Below, piece by piece: positions 53,295 through 60,957 of a stretch of DNA of 64,000 nucleotides. Source of the stretch: Empedobacter falsenii (lineage in GTDB: Bacteria > Bacteroidota > Bacteroidia > Flavobacteriales > Weeksellaceae); the NCBI RefSeq assembly GCF_019308355.1, contig NZ_JAAGKM010000004.1, positions 62,001-126,000 on the forward strand. Reading direction: 5' to 3'. The notes below the pieces were generated by a model that saw only the letters and a program-made list of their open reading frames with translations, ran no database searches and was not told the origin of the DNA. Position 1 is the stretch's first letter; each line of letters opens with the position of its first letter. The translations under genes and the position numbers were made by a program.

Positions 53295-53948
53295 TTATTT
53301 AAAATCATAATTTCTCCTCGCCCATTTTTTACTTGGTTCAATCCATTCATCAAGAGCTTTATAAAGAAAACCATGCTTTAAGCCATTATTTAATTCAATT
53401 TCTTTGAAATGATTGATTTTATTGGTTGAATTTTCTTTACGTTTTATAGCTGAAACGCCAAATGCATCAGACTTCTCGTAAATGGTTAAAACATTTCCAG
53501 AAAATTTTATATCAGGCATTTCTTCTAAATCACTTTCTTGAAACGAACCAATAAATACATAGTTGATTTGAGGATTATTTTTAAAAGTTGATACATATTG
53601 CGCAATGTAACCACCTTTCGAAGTTCCTACAACCGTAATATGATTAGGTTTAACACCTGTATTAATCAAACTATCAATTTGCTTAACAACCTTTTTTGCA
53701 TATTTTATTCCGTCTGTTTTCGGCTTTCTTTTCTCACTAATCACAATAAAACCGTCTTTCTTGAATGAATTCAAAACTTTAGAATACTCAATTTTAGTTT
53801 TATAGACTGTATCATAATCTCCATCGTTATGCGTTTCTAAATATTTATTATGGAGAAAAAAGATATAATCTTGATCCTTTACATTTTTTGATATTTTATG
53901 TTGCGAACAACTCATTAAACCAATTATGAGAATCAATAAATATTTCAT
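53295..53948 (-). CDS. Lipoprotein alpha/beta hydrolase
   Basis: 217 residues. Lipoprotein signal with Cys14 (IIGLMSCSQ). Nucleophile elbow GTSKGG in THITVVGTSKGGYIAQ-like context (the GxSxG motif), so a serine hydrolase is expected; candidate acid and His lie in YEKSDAF and GLKHGFLY. It is anchored in the envelope. The substrate is unknown. A -7 box (53969-53976) lies 20 bp upstream. Confidence 0.85.
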   Translation of the reverse strand: MKYLLILIIGLMSCSQHKISKNVKDQDYIFFLHNKYLETHNDGDYDTVYKTKIEYSKVLNSFKKDGFIVISEKRKPKTDGIKYAKKVVKQIDSLINTGVKPNHITVVGTSKGGYIAQYVSTFKNNPQINYVFIGSFQESDLEEMPDIKFSGNVLTIYEKSDAFGVSAIKRKENSTNKINHFKEIELNNGLKHGFLYKALDEWIEPSKKWARRNYDFK

Positions 53949-53968
53949 TAATAATTTTTTAAATCAAT

Positions 53969-53976
53969 CAAATATA
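53969..53976 (-). promoter_or_regulatory. -7 promoter box for the lipoprotein hydrolase
   Basis: Minus-strand TATATTTG, a perfect TAnnTTTG match, 20 bases before the ATG. Confidence 0.55.
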
Positions 53977-53980
53977 ACCA

Positions 53981-54012
53981 AAAAACCCTCACTAAAAAGT
54001 GAAGGTTTTTTC
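53981..54012 (-). terminator. Terminator after fabH
   Basis: Stem AAACCcTCAC / GTGAaGGTTT with one mismatch and a 6-nt loop. A and T runs flank it. Confidence 0.8.
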
Positions 54013-54050
54013 TATATTCTAAATTCGTAAATCTAAATTCAAACTTATAC

Positions 54051-55064
54051 TTACCAGTTCATCAAAACAGAGCCCCATGTAAATCCTGCTCCAAAAGCAG
54101 TCATCATTACTAAGTCACCTTTTTTGATTTTACCTTCTTGTTTTGCTTCACTCAATGCAATAGGAATAGATGCTGCCGTAGTATTTCCGTAACGCATAAT
54201 ATTGTTATAAACTTTCTCATCTGGTAATCCCAATTGTTTTTGTACAAATTGAGAAATACGCAAATTCGCCTGATGTGGAATAAATAAATCTAAATCTTCT
54301 GGCTTTTTATTCGCAGTCGATAAAGCTTCGATAATTGATTCTGGAAAACGAGTTACCGCATGCTTGAAAACATAGTTCCCATTCATATATGGATAAATCT
54401 CTTTTTTAGTTAACGTATTACCTTCTTTCAATAATTCGTCTGACCAACCTGTTTTTGTTCCAGGGAAAGTAACTGCTAATTCTTCGGCAAATTCACCTTC
54501 AGAATGTAAATTAGTCGATAAAATTCCACGTCCTTCTTCTTCCGTTGCCGAAACAATTACTGCTCCTGCTCCATCTCCAAAAATTACTGAAACGCCACGA
54601 CCTTCATCCGACATATCCAATCCGAATGAGTGCACTTCTGCTCCAATCACCAAAATATTTTTGTAAACTCCTGCTTTTATAAAAGCATCAGCCGTTGATA
54701 ACGCATATACAAAGCCAGAACACTGGTTACGAATATCCATTGCCCCAATTGTACGACAACCTAACTCTTTTTGCACCAATACACCATTTCCAGGAAAATA
54801 ATAATCGGGAGATAAAGTCGCAAATAATATAAAATCAATATCTTGAGCAGTGATTCCTGCATCTTCTAACGCATTTTTAGCCGCAATAACTCCCAAATCT
54901 GTAGACGAAATCTTAGAACCTGGCTCGATATGTCTTCTTTCGACAATCCCTGTACGTTCCTGAATCCATTCGTCATTGGTATCCATCACTTCAGCTAAAT
55001 CAAAGTTTGTAACAACTCTTTCGGGAACATAATACCCAACACCTGTAATAATAGAGTGTATCAT
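54051..55064 (-). CDS. fabH: 3-oxoacyl-ACP synthase III (FabH)
   Basis: 337 residues. Condenses acetyl- or branched acyl-CoA with malonyl-ACP to start fatty-acid synthesis. Triad Cys115 (RNQCSGFVY), His264 (IPHQANLR) and Asn294 (YGNTTAASI). Opening TGVGYYVPERVVTN and NDEWIQERTGIVERR fit FabH. A perfect -7 box lies 28 bp upstream (55093-55100). Flavobacteria make branched acids, so branched primers are likely (inference). Confidence 0.96.
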   Translation of the reverse strand: MIHSIITGVGYYVPERVVTNFDLAEVMDTNDEWIQERTGIVERRHIEPGSKISSTDLGVIAAKNALEDAGITAQDIDFILFATLSPDYYFPGNGVLVQKELGCRTIGAMDIRNQCSGFVYALSTADAFIKAGVYKNILVIGAEVHSFGLDMSDEGRGVSVIFGDGAGAVIVSATEEEGRGILSTNLHSEGEFAEELAVTFPGTKTGWSDELLKEGNTLTKKEIYPYMNGNYVFKHAVTRFPESIIEALSTANKKPEDLDLFIPHQANLRISQFVQKQLGLPDEKVYNNIMRYGNTTAASIPIALSEAKQEGKIKKGDLVMMTAFGAGFTWGSVLMNW

Positions 55065-55092
55065 GTGATTATGGTTTACTTTTCAATTGAAG

Positions 55093-55100
55093 CAAAGATA
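55093..55100 (-). promoter_or_regulatory. -7 promoter box for fabH
   Basis: Minus-strand TATCTTTG, a perfect TAnnTTTG match, 28 bases before the ATG. Confidence 0.6.
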
Positions 55101-55148
55101 TTAAATGATAAGCATTCTTTAAAACAAATGCGTCTTTTTGACAATAAA

Positions 55149-56024
55149 TTATTTAGAAAATCTTGTTTTTAATATTCCGTTCATAATGATAGAAAGTACC
55201 ATTACCCCTGTAGCAATATAAAATATAGGATTCATATGTTCTGAATCTCCAAAAATAAGACTTGCCAAAATGATGCCATAAACTGGTTCTAAATTTACGT
55301 TCAACATCAACGTAAAAGCACTAACATGTTTCAGCAAATCAACTGATTCTATTTGTGCAAAAGCTGTAAAAATGACGCCAAGCAAAGTCAACCATCCTAA
55401 GTTTGACCAACTTATATTTACAACTTCAGAAATAGCTTCTGGCTGAAAAAGAATCATTACCACCGAAAGTGTGATAACTCCACCAATCATTTCGTATAAA
55501 GTAACTTTAGTTGGTTTGATTGACTTTGGTAATCTCGAATTAAGAACTGCAAATAATGCCGATAGAAAACTACACAAAATACCAATGATAATTCCCAATT
55601 TATAATCTTCTGGTGATGCATTAAAAATAACAGCTACACAAGTGGAAACGATTATAGCAAGAATTATTTCGAGCAGATTAATTTTTCGTTTAAAAAAAAT
55701 AGGTTCTAAAATCGCACTAAAAAGCGCGCCCATCGACAACGTACTCAACGCAATTGAGATATTAGAAAGTTTAATCGACAAATAAAATGTAAACCAATGT
55801 ATTCCTACAATTCCACCGATAGCAAGTAATCTCAACAATTCGTTTTTAGTTACCTTGAAATCCATTTTTCTGAACTTCATATAAATAAAAACAGCAATAG
55901 CCCCAATAAGAACACGATACCAAACCATTGGCAACGCACTCATTGTAACTAATTTTCCGAAAACTCCTGTAAATCCCCAAAGAAGTACGAGAAACTGCAA
56001 CCGAAGTTGAACTTTTGAAATCAT
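55149..56024 (-). CDS. EamA (DMT) family transporter
   Basis: 291 residues with about ten membrane segments, two EamA repeats of five. The start is placed at ATG 56024 (MISKVQLRLQFLVLLWGFTG); a longer in-frame TTG start falls inside the -7 box at 56040-56047. The first repeat ends near residue 135 and the second begins at LGIIIGILCSFLSALFAVLN. It exports small metabolites, possibly amino acids; no substrate is known. Confidence 0.92.
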   Translation of the reverse strand: MISKVQLRLQFLVLLWGFTGVFGKLVTMSALPMVWYRVLIGAIAVFIYMKFRKMDFKVTKNELLRLLAIGGIVGIHWFTFYLSIKLSNISIALSTLSMGALFSAILEPIFFKRKINLLEIILAIIVSTCVAVIFNASPEDYKLGIIIGILCSFLSALFAVLNSRLPKSIKPTKVTLYEMIGGVITLSVVMILFQPEAISEVVNISWSNLGWLTLLGVIFTAFAQIESVDLLKHVSAFTLMLNVNLEPVYGIILASLIFGDSEHMNPIFYIATGVMVLSIIMNGILKTRFSK

Positions 56025-56039
56025 TCTAAGTCTTTTTCG

Positions 56040-56047
56040 CAAAAGTA
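56040..56047 (-). promoter_or_regulatory. -7 promoter box for the EamA transporter
   Basis: Minus-strand TACTTTTG, a perfect TAnnTTTG match, 15 bases before the ATG at 56024. Confidence 0.55.
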
Positions 56048-56204
56048 AAGTTTAATTCTATATTGTTAAAACGATTTGATTGATTTAATCTTTAATCTGT
56101 AAATAATTTTGTAAAAGTTTTAATGTTAAATTAACATCAAATAATTATTACTCAAACTTTAATTCTTATTCTTCGTTGTATTTTCGAAACTTCAAAATTA
56201 ATCG

Positions 56205-57011
56205 ATGGATTTTAGTATTTTTTTACAACCAGATGCATTAGTTGCATTATTTACATTAACAATGTTAGAAATCGTTTTAGGGATTGATAATATTGTTTTT
56301 ATTTCTATTTTGTCAGGAAAATTGCCTGCACATCAACAAAAGAAAGCACAACAGCTTGGTTTATTTTTAGCCATGTTTACACGTGTTATCCTTTTATTCT
56401 CACTAAGTTGGGTCATGAGTCTTACCACTCCTCTATTCAATATTGGCGAATGGATTGGCATTACTTCAACCGAATGGTTAGAAAAATTAGCAATCTCTGG
56501 TCGAGATTTGATTTTATTAATCGGAGGATTATTCTTGATTTATAAATCGACTGTAGAAATTCACCACAAAATAGAAGGTGTTGAAGAAACTGGAGGAAAA
56601 GTGAAAGTCCATTCTTTTGCAGGAACTATCGTACAAATCTTAATTTTAGATATTGTTTTCTCATTAGATTCTGTAATTACAGCAGTTGGTATGGCAGAAC
56701 ATATTGAAGTTATGATTGCGGCTGTAATTATTGCTGTTGCAGTTATGATGCTTTCAGCAAGTGCGGTTTCTAAATTTGTGAACGATCATCCAACGGTTAA
56801 AATGTTGGCTTTATCATTCTTATTATTAATCGGCGTTTCGTTATTAGCAGAAGGGTTTGATCAACACATTTCGAAAGGATACATTTATTTTGCCATGGGC
56901 TTCTCTGTTTTAGTCGAATTCTTGAATTTGAAAATGAAGAAAAAACATTCGAATCCAGGAATTGTTCGAAATATGGTTGGTGATGCAGAAGAACAAAACA
57001 AAAATATATAA
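56205..57011 (+). CDS. TerC family integral membrane protein
   Basis: 268 residues with seven or eight membrane segments. TerC signatures are MLEIVLGIDNIVFISIL and ILDIVFSLDSVITAVGMAEH, with acidic residues inside the membrane that suggest metal binding. TerC proteins are linked to metal homeostasis (Mn2+ in several bacteria) and tellurite resistance. It is monocistronic, with a terminator that overlaps the end of the next, convergent gene. Confidence 0.94.
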   Translation: MDFSIFLQPDALVALFTLTMLEIVLGIDNIVFISILSGKLPAHQQKKAQQLGLFLAMFTRVILLFSLSWVMSLTTPLFNIGEWIGITSTEWLEKLAISGRDLILLIGGLFLIYKSTVEIHHKIEGVEETGGKVKVHSFAGTIVQILILDIVFSLDSVITAVGMAEHIEVMIAAVIIAVAVMMLSASAVSKFVNDHPTVKMLALSFLLLIGVSLLAEGFDQHISKGYIYFAMGFSVLVEFLNLKMKKKHSNPGIVRNMVGDAEEQNKNI

Positions 57012-57013
57012 TA

Positions 57014-57046
57014 CAAAAAAGAGTTTTTTTCAAAACTCTTTTTTTA
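57014..57046. terminator. Terminator after terC, shared with the small membrane protein
   Basis: Stem AAGAGTTTT / AAAACTCTT with long A and T runs. It ends terC (+) and lies at the end of the convergent 75-codon gene. Confidence 0.88.
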
Positions 57047-57271
57047 TTTATTCTCTAAAATAGTTTCGTTTTCAGCTTCAACTTTCTTTTCATATTTTTT
57101 TCGGATATATTCTGCAGCCAATGTTACGGCTACTCCACCAATTATTCCATATATTGAACGTTTTCCTAAAAATTTAGCTACCGTTACTCCCGTTGTAGCG
57201 GCTGTTGTTAATAAACCTATTTTAGTTCCTTTCTCCGTTTGATTTTTTGTTAATGCATCTAAAATTTTCAT
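57044..57271 (-). CDS. Small membrane protein, 75 aa
   Basis: 75 residues: a basic start (KILDALTKNQTEKGTKIG), one or two hydrophobic stretches (about 18-34 and 40-55, GLLTTAATTGVTVAKFLG and YGIIGGVAVTLAAEYI) and a charged tail (RKKYEKKVEAENETILENK). It resembles small inner-membrane proteins of unknown role. Composition matches its neighbours. Its stop codon sits in the terC terminator. Confidence 0.75.
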   Translation of the reverse strand: MKILDALTKNQTEKGTKIGLLTTAATTGVTVAKFLGKRSIYGIIGGVAVTLAAEYIRKKYEKKVEAENETILENK

Positions 57272-57319
57272 AGCTTTTTATGTTTAGTCTTAGAAATACT
57301 TACAATTATCAAACCATTT

Positions 57320-57664
57320 TTATTTAATAAAATTTTCTACCAATTCTTTTGGACGACCTACTACTCCACTTTTTTCATCTGTCACTATTGGACGTTGAAT
57401 CAATTTTGGATATTCAACCAAAGCATTCAAAACTTCATCATCAGAAAGTTCTTTTCCTTTAAAATTTATTTTCCAATCTTCTTCATTTGTCCTTACTATA
57501 TCAATTGGTTTTAGATTTAGTCTTGTTAAAATAGTTCTCAATTCATCTTTCGTCAAAGGCTCATTCAAATATTCTCTTATTTCAAAATCTTTTCCAGACT
57601 CTTCCAAAACCTTTACTGCATCTCTACTTTTTCCGCAACGCGAATTATGTAATATTGTGTACAT
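57320..57664 (-). CDS. ArsC-like arsenate reductase family protein
   Basis: 114 residues of the thioredoxin-like ArsC/Spx family. Catalytic Cys10 in NSRCGKSR; arginines in QRPIVTDE and VVGRPKELVENF. It may use glutaredoxin or glutathione. No other ars gene is near, so a general redox role is possible. It ends before a perfect palindromic terminator. Confidence 0.92.
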   Translation of the reverse strand: MYTILHNSRCGKSRDAVKVLEESGKDFEIREYLNEPLTKDELRTILTRLNLKPIDIVRTNEEDWKINFKGKELSDDEVLNALVEYPKLIQRPIVTDEKSGVVGRPKELVENFIK

Positions 57665-57700
57665 AAATACTCTTTTAGAAATTAAATATAGTTCAAAAAA

Positions 57701-57724
57701 AAGAATCCTTATATAAGGATTCTT
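57701..57724 (-). terminator. Terminator, perfect 24-bp palindrome
   Basis: AAGAATCCTTAT / ATAAGGATTCTT, flanked by A and T runs. It lies between cspA-like (upstream, minus) and the ArsC-like gene, and ends the cold-shock transcript. Confidence 0.9.
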
Positions 57725-57727
57725 TTT

Positions 57728-57919
57728 TTATTTTATTTTTACATTAACAGCCATAAGACCTTTTTTTCCTTTTTCAATATCAAAAGTAACTTGATCATTT
57801 TCATTTACTTTGTCAATTAATCCAGAAACATGTACAAAAACATCTTCACCTCCGTTTGCGTTAGAGATAAAACCAAAACCTTTTGATTCATTGAAGAATT
57901 TTACTGTTCCTTCTTGCAT
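57728..57919 (-). CDS. Cold-shock protein, CspA family
   Basis: 63 residues, a single cold-shock domain. RNP1 KGFGFI in FNESKGFGFISNANGGEDVFVHVSG and RNP2 DVFVHV. RNA chaperone of the cytoplasm. It follows the larger CSD gene after 19 bp and shares its leader, so the two are co-transcribed. Confidence 0.97.
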   Translation of the reverse strand: MQEGTVKFFNESKGFGFISNANGGEDVFVHVSGLIDKVNENDQVTFDIEKGKKGLMAVNVKIK

Positions 57920-57938
57920 AGTTGTATATTTAATTAAT

Positions 57939-58364
57939 TTATTTTTTTGATATTTGAATTGCTCTGAATCCTTTTTCAGACATTTCTTTTTTGAACTGCA
58001 CTTGATCTCCTACTTTAAGTAATTCTTTTGATTCTTTGAAGTGGAAGAAGATTTTATCGTTAGAAGTTGGTACTTTAATAAAACCAAACCCTTTTGAATC
58101 GTTGTAGATATCAACCATACCTTCAATAAAAACATCTCTGTTATCAGATTCTAATCTTTTATTATTCAGCAAATCGGCTTCTTTGTCTTGTAAATGAGGT
58201 GGTACATCTGTAAAATTACCAAGTACATCAACATAGACAATCATATCTTCTAATGATTTTCCTTTGTTGTTATTCTCTTTTCTGTTCTCTCTTTTGTTTA
58301 ATTTCTCTAATTTTTTTAAAGCTTTCTTTTTGCTATTTTCTTTTTTAGATGTAGAATCTGCCAT
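57939..58364 (-). CDS. Cold-shock-domain protein with a charged N-terminal extension
   Basis: 141 residues: a Lys-rich, disordered N-terminal 40 residues (KKENSKKKALKKLEKLNKR), a linker, then a cold-shock domain (about 80-141) with RNP1 KGFGFI and RNP2 KIFFHF. The basic tail probably adds RNA affinity. It is the first gene of the pair and carries a leader of about 215 bases below its -7 box at 58589-58596. Confidence 0.92.
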   Translation of the reverse strand: MADSTSKKENSKKKALKKLEKLNKRENRKENNNKGKSLEDMIVYVDVLGNFTDVPPHLQDKEADLLNNKRLESDNRDVFIEGMVDIYNDSKGFGFIKVPTSNDKIFFHFKESKELLKVGDQVQFKKEMSEKGFRAIQISKK

Positions 58365-58588
58365 AAATGTTTGTATAGATTTTTTATTTTTAATACTGAT
58401 AAAACCTAAGAAAACATGAATTAATTATCCAACAACATTTATATTATAATGAAGTAAAACTTACAAGTATACGTTTTAGAAAACAGAAGTTAAAATTATA
58501 TTGACTAGGTCAATTAGTGAATTAAAAAAAGTAAAATAAAGAATACAATTGTAAACTATTAAGACAAAATATCTTCTTAAGTACGTTG

Positions 58589-58596
58589 CAAAGGTA
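58589..58596 (-). promoter_or_regulatory. -7 promoter box for the cold-shock operon
   Basis: Minus-strand TACCTTTG, a perfect TAnnTTTG match, 225 bases before the ATG at 58364. Confidence 0.55.
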
Positions 58597-58650
58597 ATAA
58601 GTTTTAATGAATTAAATGGTATTAATTTCTAGAGAATTCTATATGATAAA

Positions 58651-58679
58651 AAGTTCTAATCTAATTGTGATTAGAACTT
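58651..58679 (-). terminator. Terminator after the second KAS III gene
   Basis: Perfect 11-bp stem AAGTTCTAATC / GATTAGAACTT with a 7-nt loop, followed by T on the minus strand. Confidence 0.9.
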
Positions 58680-58695
58680 ATCATGATTGATATCG

Positions 58696-59754
58696 TTAAA
58701 ATTGGTAAATAAACGTGTTGATATTCATGCCTGCGCCAACAGATGCAAATAATACCACATCGCCTTCATTTATCTGGTGATTTTCTAAATCATTATCCAT
58801 AATCATTTTCAAAAGAATTGGAATTGTTGCCACACTACTATTGCCAAGTTTATGAATATTCATTGGCATAATATTTTTTGGCACATCTTGATCATATAAA
58901 CTATAAAAGCGTTTTACGATTGCTTCGTCCATTTTTTCGTTGGCTTGATGAATCACTATTTTACTAATATCGTGAATGTTATATGAGCTATCATCAACAC
59001 ATTTTTTCATTGCTAAAGGTACTTTGGATAAAGCAAACTCATAGATTTTTCTACCATACATTTTGATGTATTTGGTATTCGGACATTTTTCTGAATTATA
59101 CGATTTTCCAAAAAACAGATAATCTTTTTCTTCGTTTGCATAAGAGGCAGATAAATGGGCTTGTATTCCTTTATTGTTTGTAGAAGCTTCTAATATTGCT
59201 GCACCAGCGCCATCTGCATATATCATTGTATCTCGGTCGTGTTCATCTACTACTCTCGAAAGTGTTTCAGCACCAATTACCAAACATCTTTTTGCTAATC
59301 CAGCTTTTATAAATGCATTAGCTTGTATAACACCTTCTACCCAGCCAGGACAACCAAAAATAACATCGTAAGCAACACAATAAGGATTCTGAATTTTCAA
59401 TAAATTTTTTACTCTTGCAGCAAGACTTGGCACCATATCAGACTGAATCGTATCGTGTTTTACATCTCCAAAATTATGAGCGAATATAATATAATCAATA
59501 GTTTCTGCATCGATATTTGCATTTGTGATGGCTGAAGCCGCTGCCATATAACCTAAGTCTGATGTTACTTGATCTTTTCTAGCATATCGACGCTCTTCTA
59601 TTCCTGTTATTTGTTTTAATTTATGGGAAATAGTAGTATTATTTTGATCTAAAATTTCTCCTTGTTCATTAAAAAATTGATGTTCTTCAAAAAAATGATT
59701 TGATATTTTTTCAGTTGGAATATATTTTCCTATTCCTATAAAGTGATTTGTCAT
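58696..59754 (-). CDS. KAS III-like 3-oxoacyl-ACP synthase, second copy
   Basis: 352 residues of the thiolase fold. Triad Cys135 (VIFGCPGWVEG), His269 (VIHQANEKM) and Asn305 (LGNSSVATIP). It differs from FabH in a longer N-terminal part (FFEEHQFFNEQGEILDQNN) and an insertion at about 205-235. It may make a special lipid or polyketide starter, as with DarB-like enzymes; this is inference. It is monocistronic, with a -7 box at 59864-59871 and its own terminator. Confidence 0.9.
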   Translation of the reverse strand: MTNHFIGIGKYIPTEKISNHFFEEHQFFNEQGEILDQNNTTISHKLKQITGIEERRYARKDQVTSDLGYMAAASAITNANIDAETIDYIIFAHNFGDVKHDTIQSDMVPSLAARVKNLLKIQNPYCVAYDVIFGCPGWVEGVIQANAFIKAGLAKRCLVIGAETLSRVVDEHDRDTMIYADGAGAAILEASTNNKGIQAHLSASYANEEKDYLFFGKSYNSEKCPNTKYIKMYGRKIYEFALSKVPLAMKKCVDDSSYNIHDISKIVIHQANEKMDEAIVKRFYSLYDQDVPKNIMPMNIHKLGNSSVATIPILLKMIMDNDLENHQINEGDVVLFASVGAGMNINTFIYQF

Positions 59755-60075
59755 ATATATTTTAGATAACAGAGTTAGAATCTGCTATCGGATACAATCT
59801 CGGGATAACTTTAAGAACTATTGCTATAAAGTTACATTTTTAACTTAAACTTTATATTTATACCAAAATTATATCTTATAAAATATTAAATTAATAAATT
59901 TCATGATGATAATTTTTCAATGTCTCTTAGATATATATATAAATAATATGAAATAAACATTTATATTTCAGAACTACTATTCATGTAATTCTAAATTATT
60001 AGAATATAAGTGTAAATGTAGATATAAACACTTAATATCGTTATTTTTCAATATATTTAATCAAATTAAAAAATT
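59755..60075. other. 321-bp AT-rich divergent gap
   Basis: Holds the -7 box of the KAS III gene (59864-59871), a TA-rich stretch near 59932 and a weak 7-bp inverted repeat TAAGTGT / ACACTTA (60007-60034) 42 bp before the lipoprotein ATG. No ORF or RNA gene is seen. Confidence 0.5.
59864..59871 (-). promoter_or_regulatory. -7 promoter box for the second KAS III gene
   Basis: Minus-strand TAATTTTG, a perfect TAnnTTTG match, 109 bases before the ATG. Confidence 0.45.
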
Positions 60076-60483
60076 ATGAAAAAGCTATTTTTATTCTTCA
60101 GCGTTTCTCTCCTATTTTTTGCTTGTACAACCAATCAATCCACACAAAATTCAGTGCCGAATAAAGATGAGAATTCATTAAAATTCGAGCCGAATGAAGA
60201 TGGCGATTATGATATTGTTGTATTTGATCCTCAATATGATATTTATTTAAAAACAACTGCATTACCCAAAGAATATTATTCAAAAGAATATTACGAACAA
60301 AAAAATCGCCAATATGTAATGATTTGGAATCAACGACATATGCAACCAATGACATATAATCCAGATTTGTATGCAGTAAGTATAGATTTAGATCCTTCTG
60401 TTGACTATGGTTATGATTTTGAATACAAATTATTTAACTTTTTTCGATTTATTGAACATAAATATCGTGTCAGAATTAGATAA
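60076..60483 (+). CDS. Lipoprotein, DUF6146-like
   Basis: 135 residues. Lipoprotein signal with Cys17 (LLFFACTTN). The mature part has DYDIVVFDPQYDIYLKTTALPKEYYSKEYYEQKNRQYVMIWN in outline, which fits the flavobacterial DUF6146 family as I recall it. It is anchored in the envelope; function unknown. It is followed by a separate gene with its own -7 box. Confidence 0.8.
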   Translation: MKKLFLFFSVSLLFFACTTNQSTQNSVPNKDENSLKFEPNEDGDYDIVVFDPQYDIYLKTTALPKEYYSKEYYEQKNRQYVMIWNQRHMQPMTYNPDLYAVSIDLDPSVDYGYDFEYKLFNFFRFIEHKYRVRIR

Positions 60484-60490
60484 TATCGTT

Positions 60491-60498
60491 TATTTTTG
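60491..60498 (+). promoter_or_regulatory. -7 promoter box for the 132-aa protein
   Basis: TATTTTTG, a perfect TAnnTTTG match, 18 bases before the ATG at 60517. The in-frame TTG at 60496 is part of the box and is not a start. Confidence 0.6.
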
Positions 60499-60516
60499 CA
60501 AGCTAATTTTAGAAAG

Positions 60517-60915
60517 ATGAACGATTTTTCAATCAAAATATACAATCAAATCATTGAAGCAATTCCAGATTTTACAGGGCTTCACAAAAAAGATACCGAA
60601 TTATTAGAATTCCATATCGAGAATGAATACAAATCGACTTTTGGTGATCTTTATATTCAGACTTCGGATGATGATAAGATTTGGATCAAATCTTCTTTTC
60701 CTTTTACAACTTACGAAGTAGATTCTGTTGAGGAACTTTTGTATATTTTGGAAGGTTTGTTGTTCAACCAATTATTCTGGGTAATTAGTTATGATGATGG
60801 TGATTGGGACGATACTTTTTTGATGCTGAAAGACCAAGAAATTAAAACGGAAGACGGTTTTACTTATAAAATTCTTTCTTGGAACGGAAAAGATGATAAA
60901 GTGATTAATGCTTAA
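60517..60915 (+). CDS. Conserved hypothetical protein, 132 aa
   Basis: Acidic, soluble protein, no signal peptide. Mixed alpha/beta with a tryptophan-containing end (VISYDDGDWDDTFLMLKD, YKILSWNGKDD). The start is ATG 60517, set by the -7 box upstream; a longer frame would start inside the box. It lies 42 bp before prfB, which has its own box. No family recognised. Confidence 0.78.
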   Translation: MNDFSIKIYNQIIEAIPDFTGLHKKDTELLEFHIENEYKSTFGDLYIQTSDDDKIWIKSSFPFTTYEVDSVEELLYILEGLLFNQLFWVISYDDGDWDDTFLMLKDQEIKTEDGFTYKILSWNGKDDKVINA

Positions 60916-60944
60916 CCTCGTGTTCATAAAATCCCCTATTTTTA

Positions 60945-60952
60945 TACATTTG
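60945..60952 (+). promoter_or_regulatory. -7 promoter box directly before prfB
   Basis: TACATTTG, a perfect TAnnTTTG match. The final G is 6 bases from the prfB ATG, so the transcript would be nearly leaderless. Confidence 0.6.
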
Positions 60953-60957
60953 CAATT

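Larger units (their letters stand above)
58365..58695 (-). other. 331-bp gap with a long leader of the cold-shock operon
   Basis: Upstream of the cold-shock pair. It holds the -7 box (58589-58596) and about 215 bases of likely 5' UTR, plus the terminator of the KAS III gene (58651-58679). It is AT-rich with no ORF. Confidence 0.6.

Noticed and set aside
59930-59955. TA-rich microsatellite in the divergent gap
   Set aside because: Short, imperfect and common in AT-rich genomes; no sign of a repeat locus.
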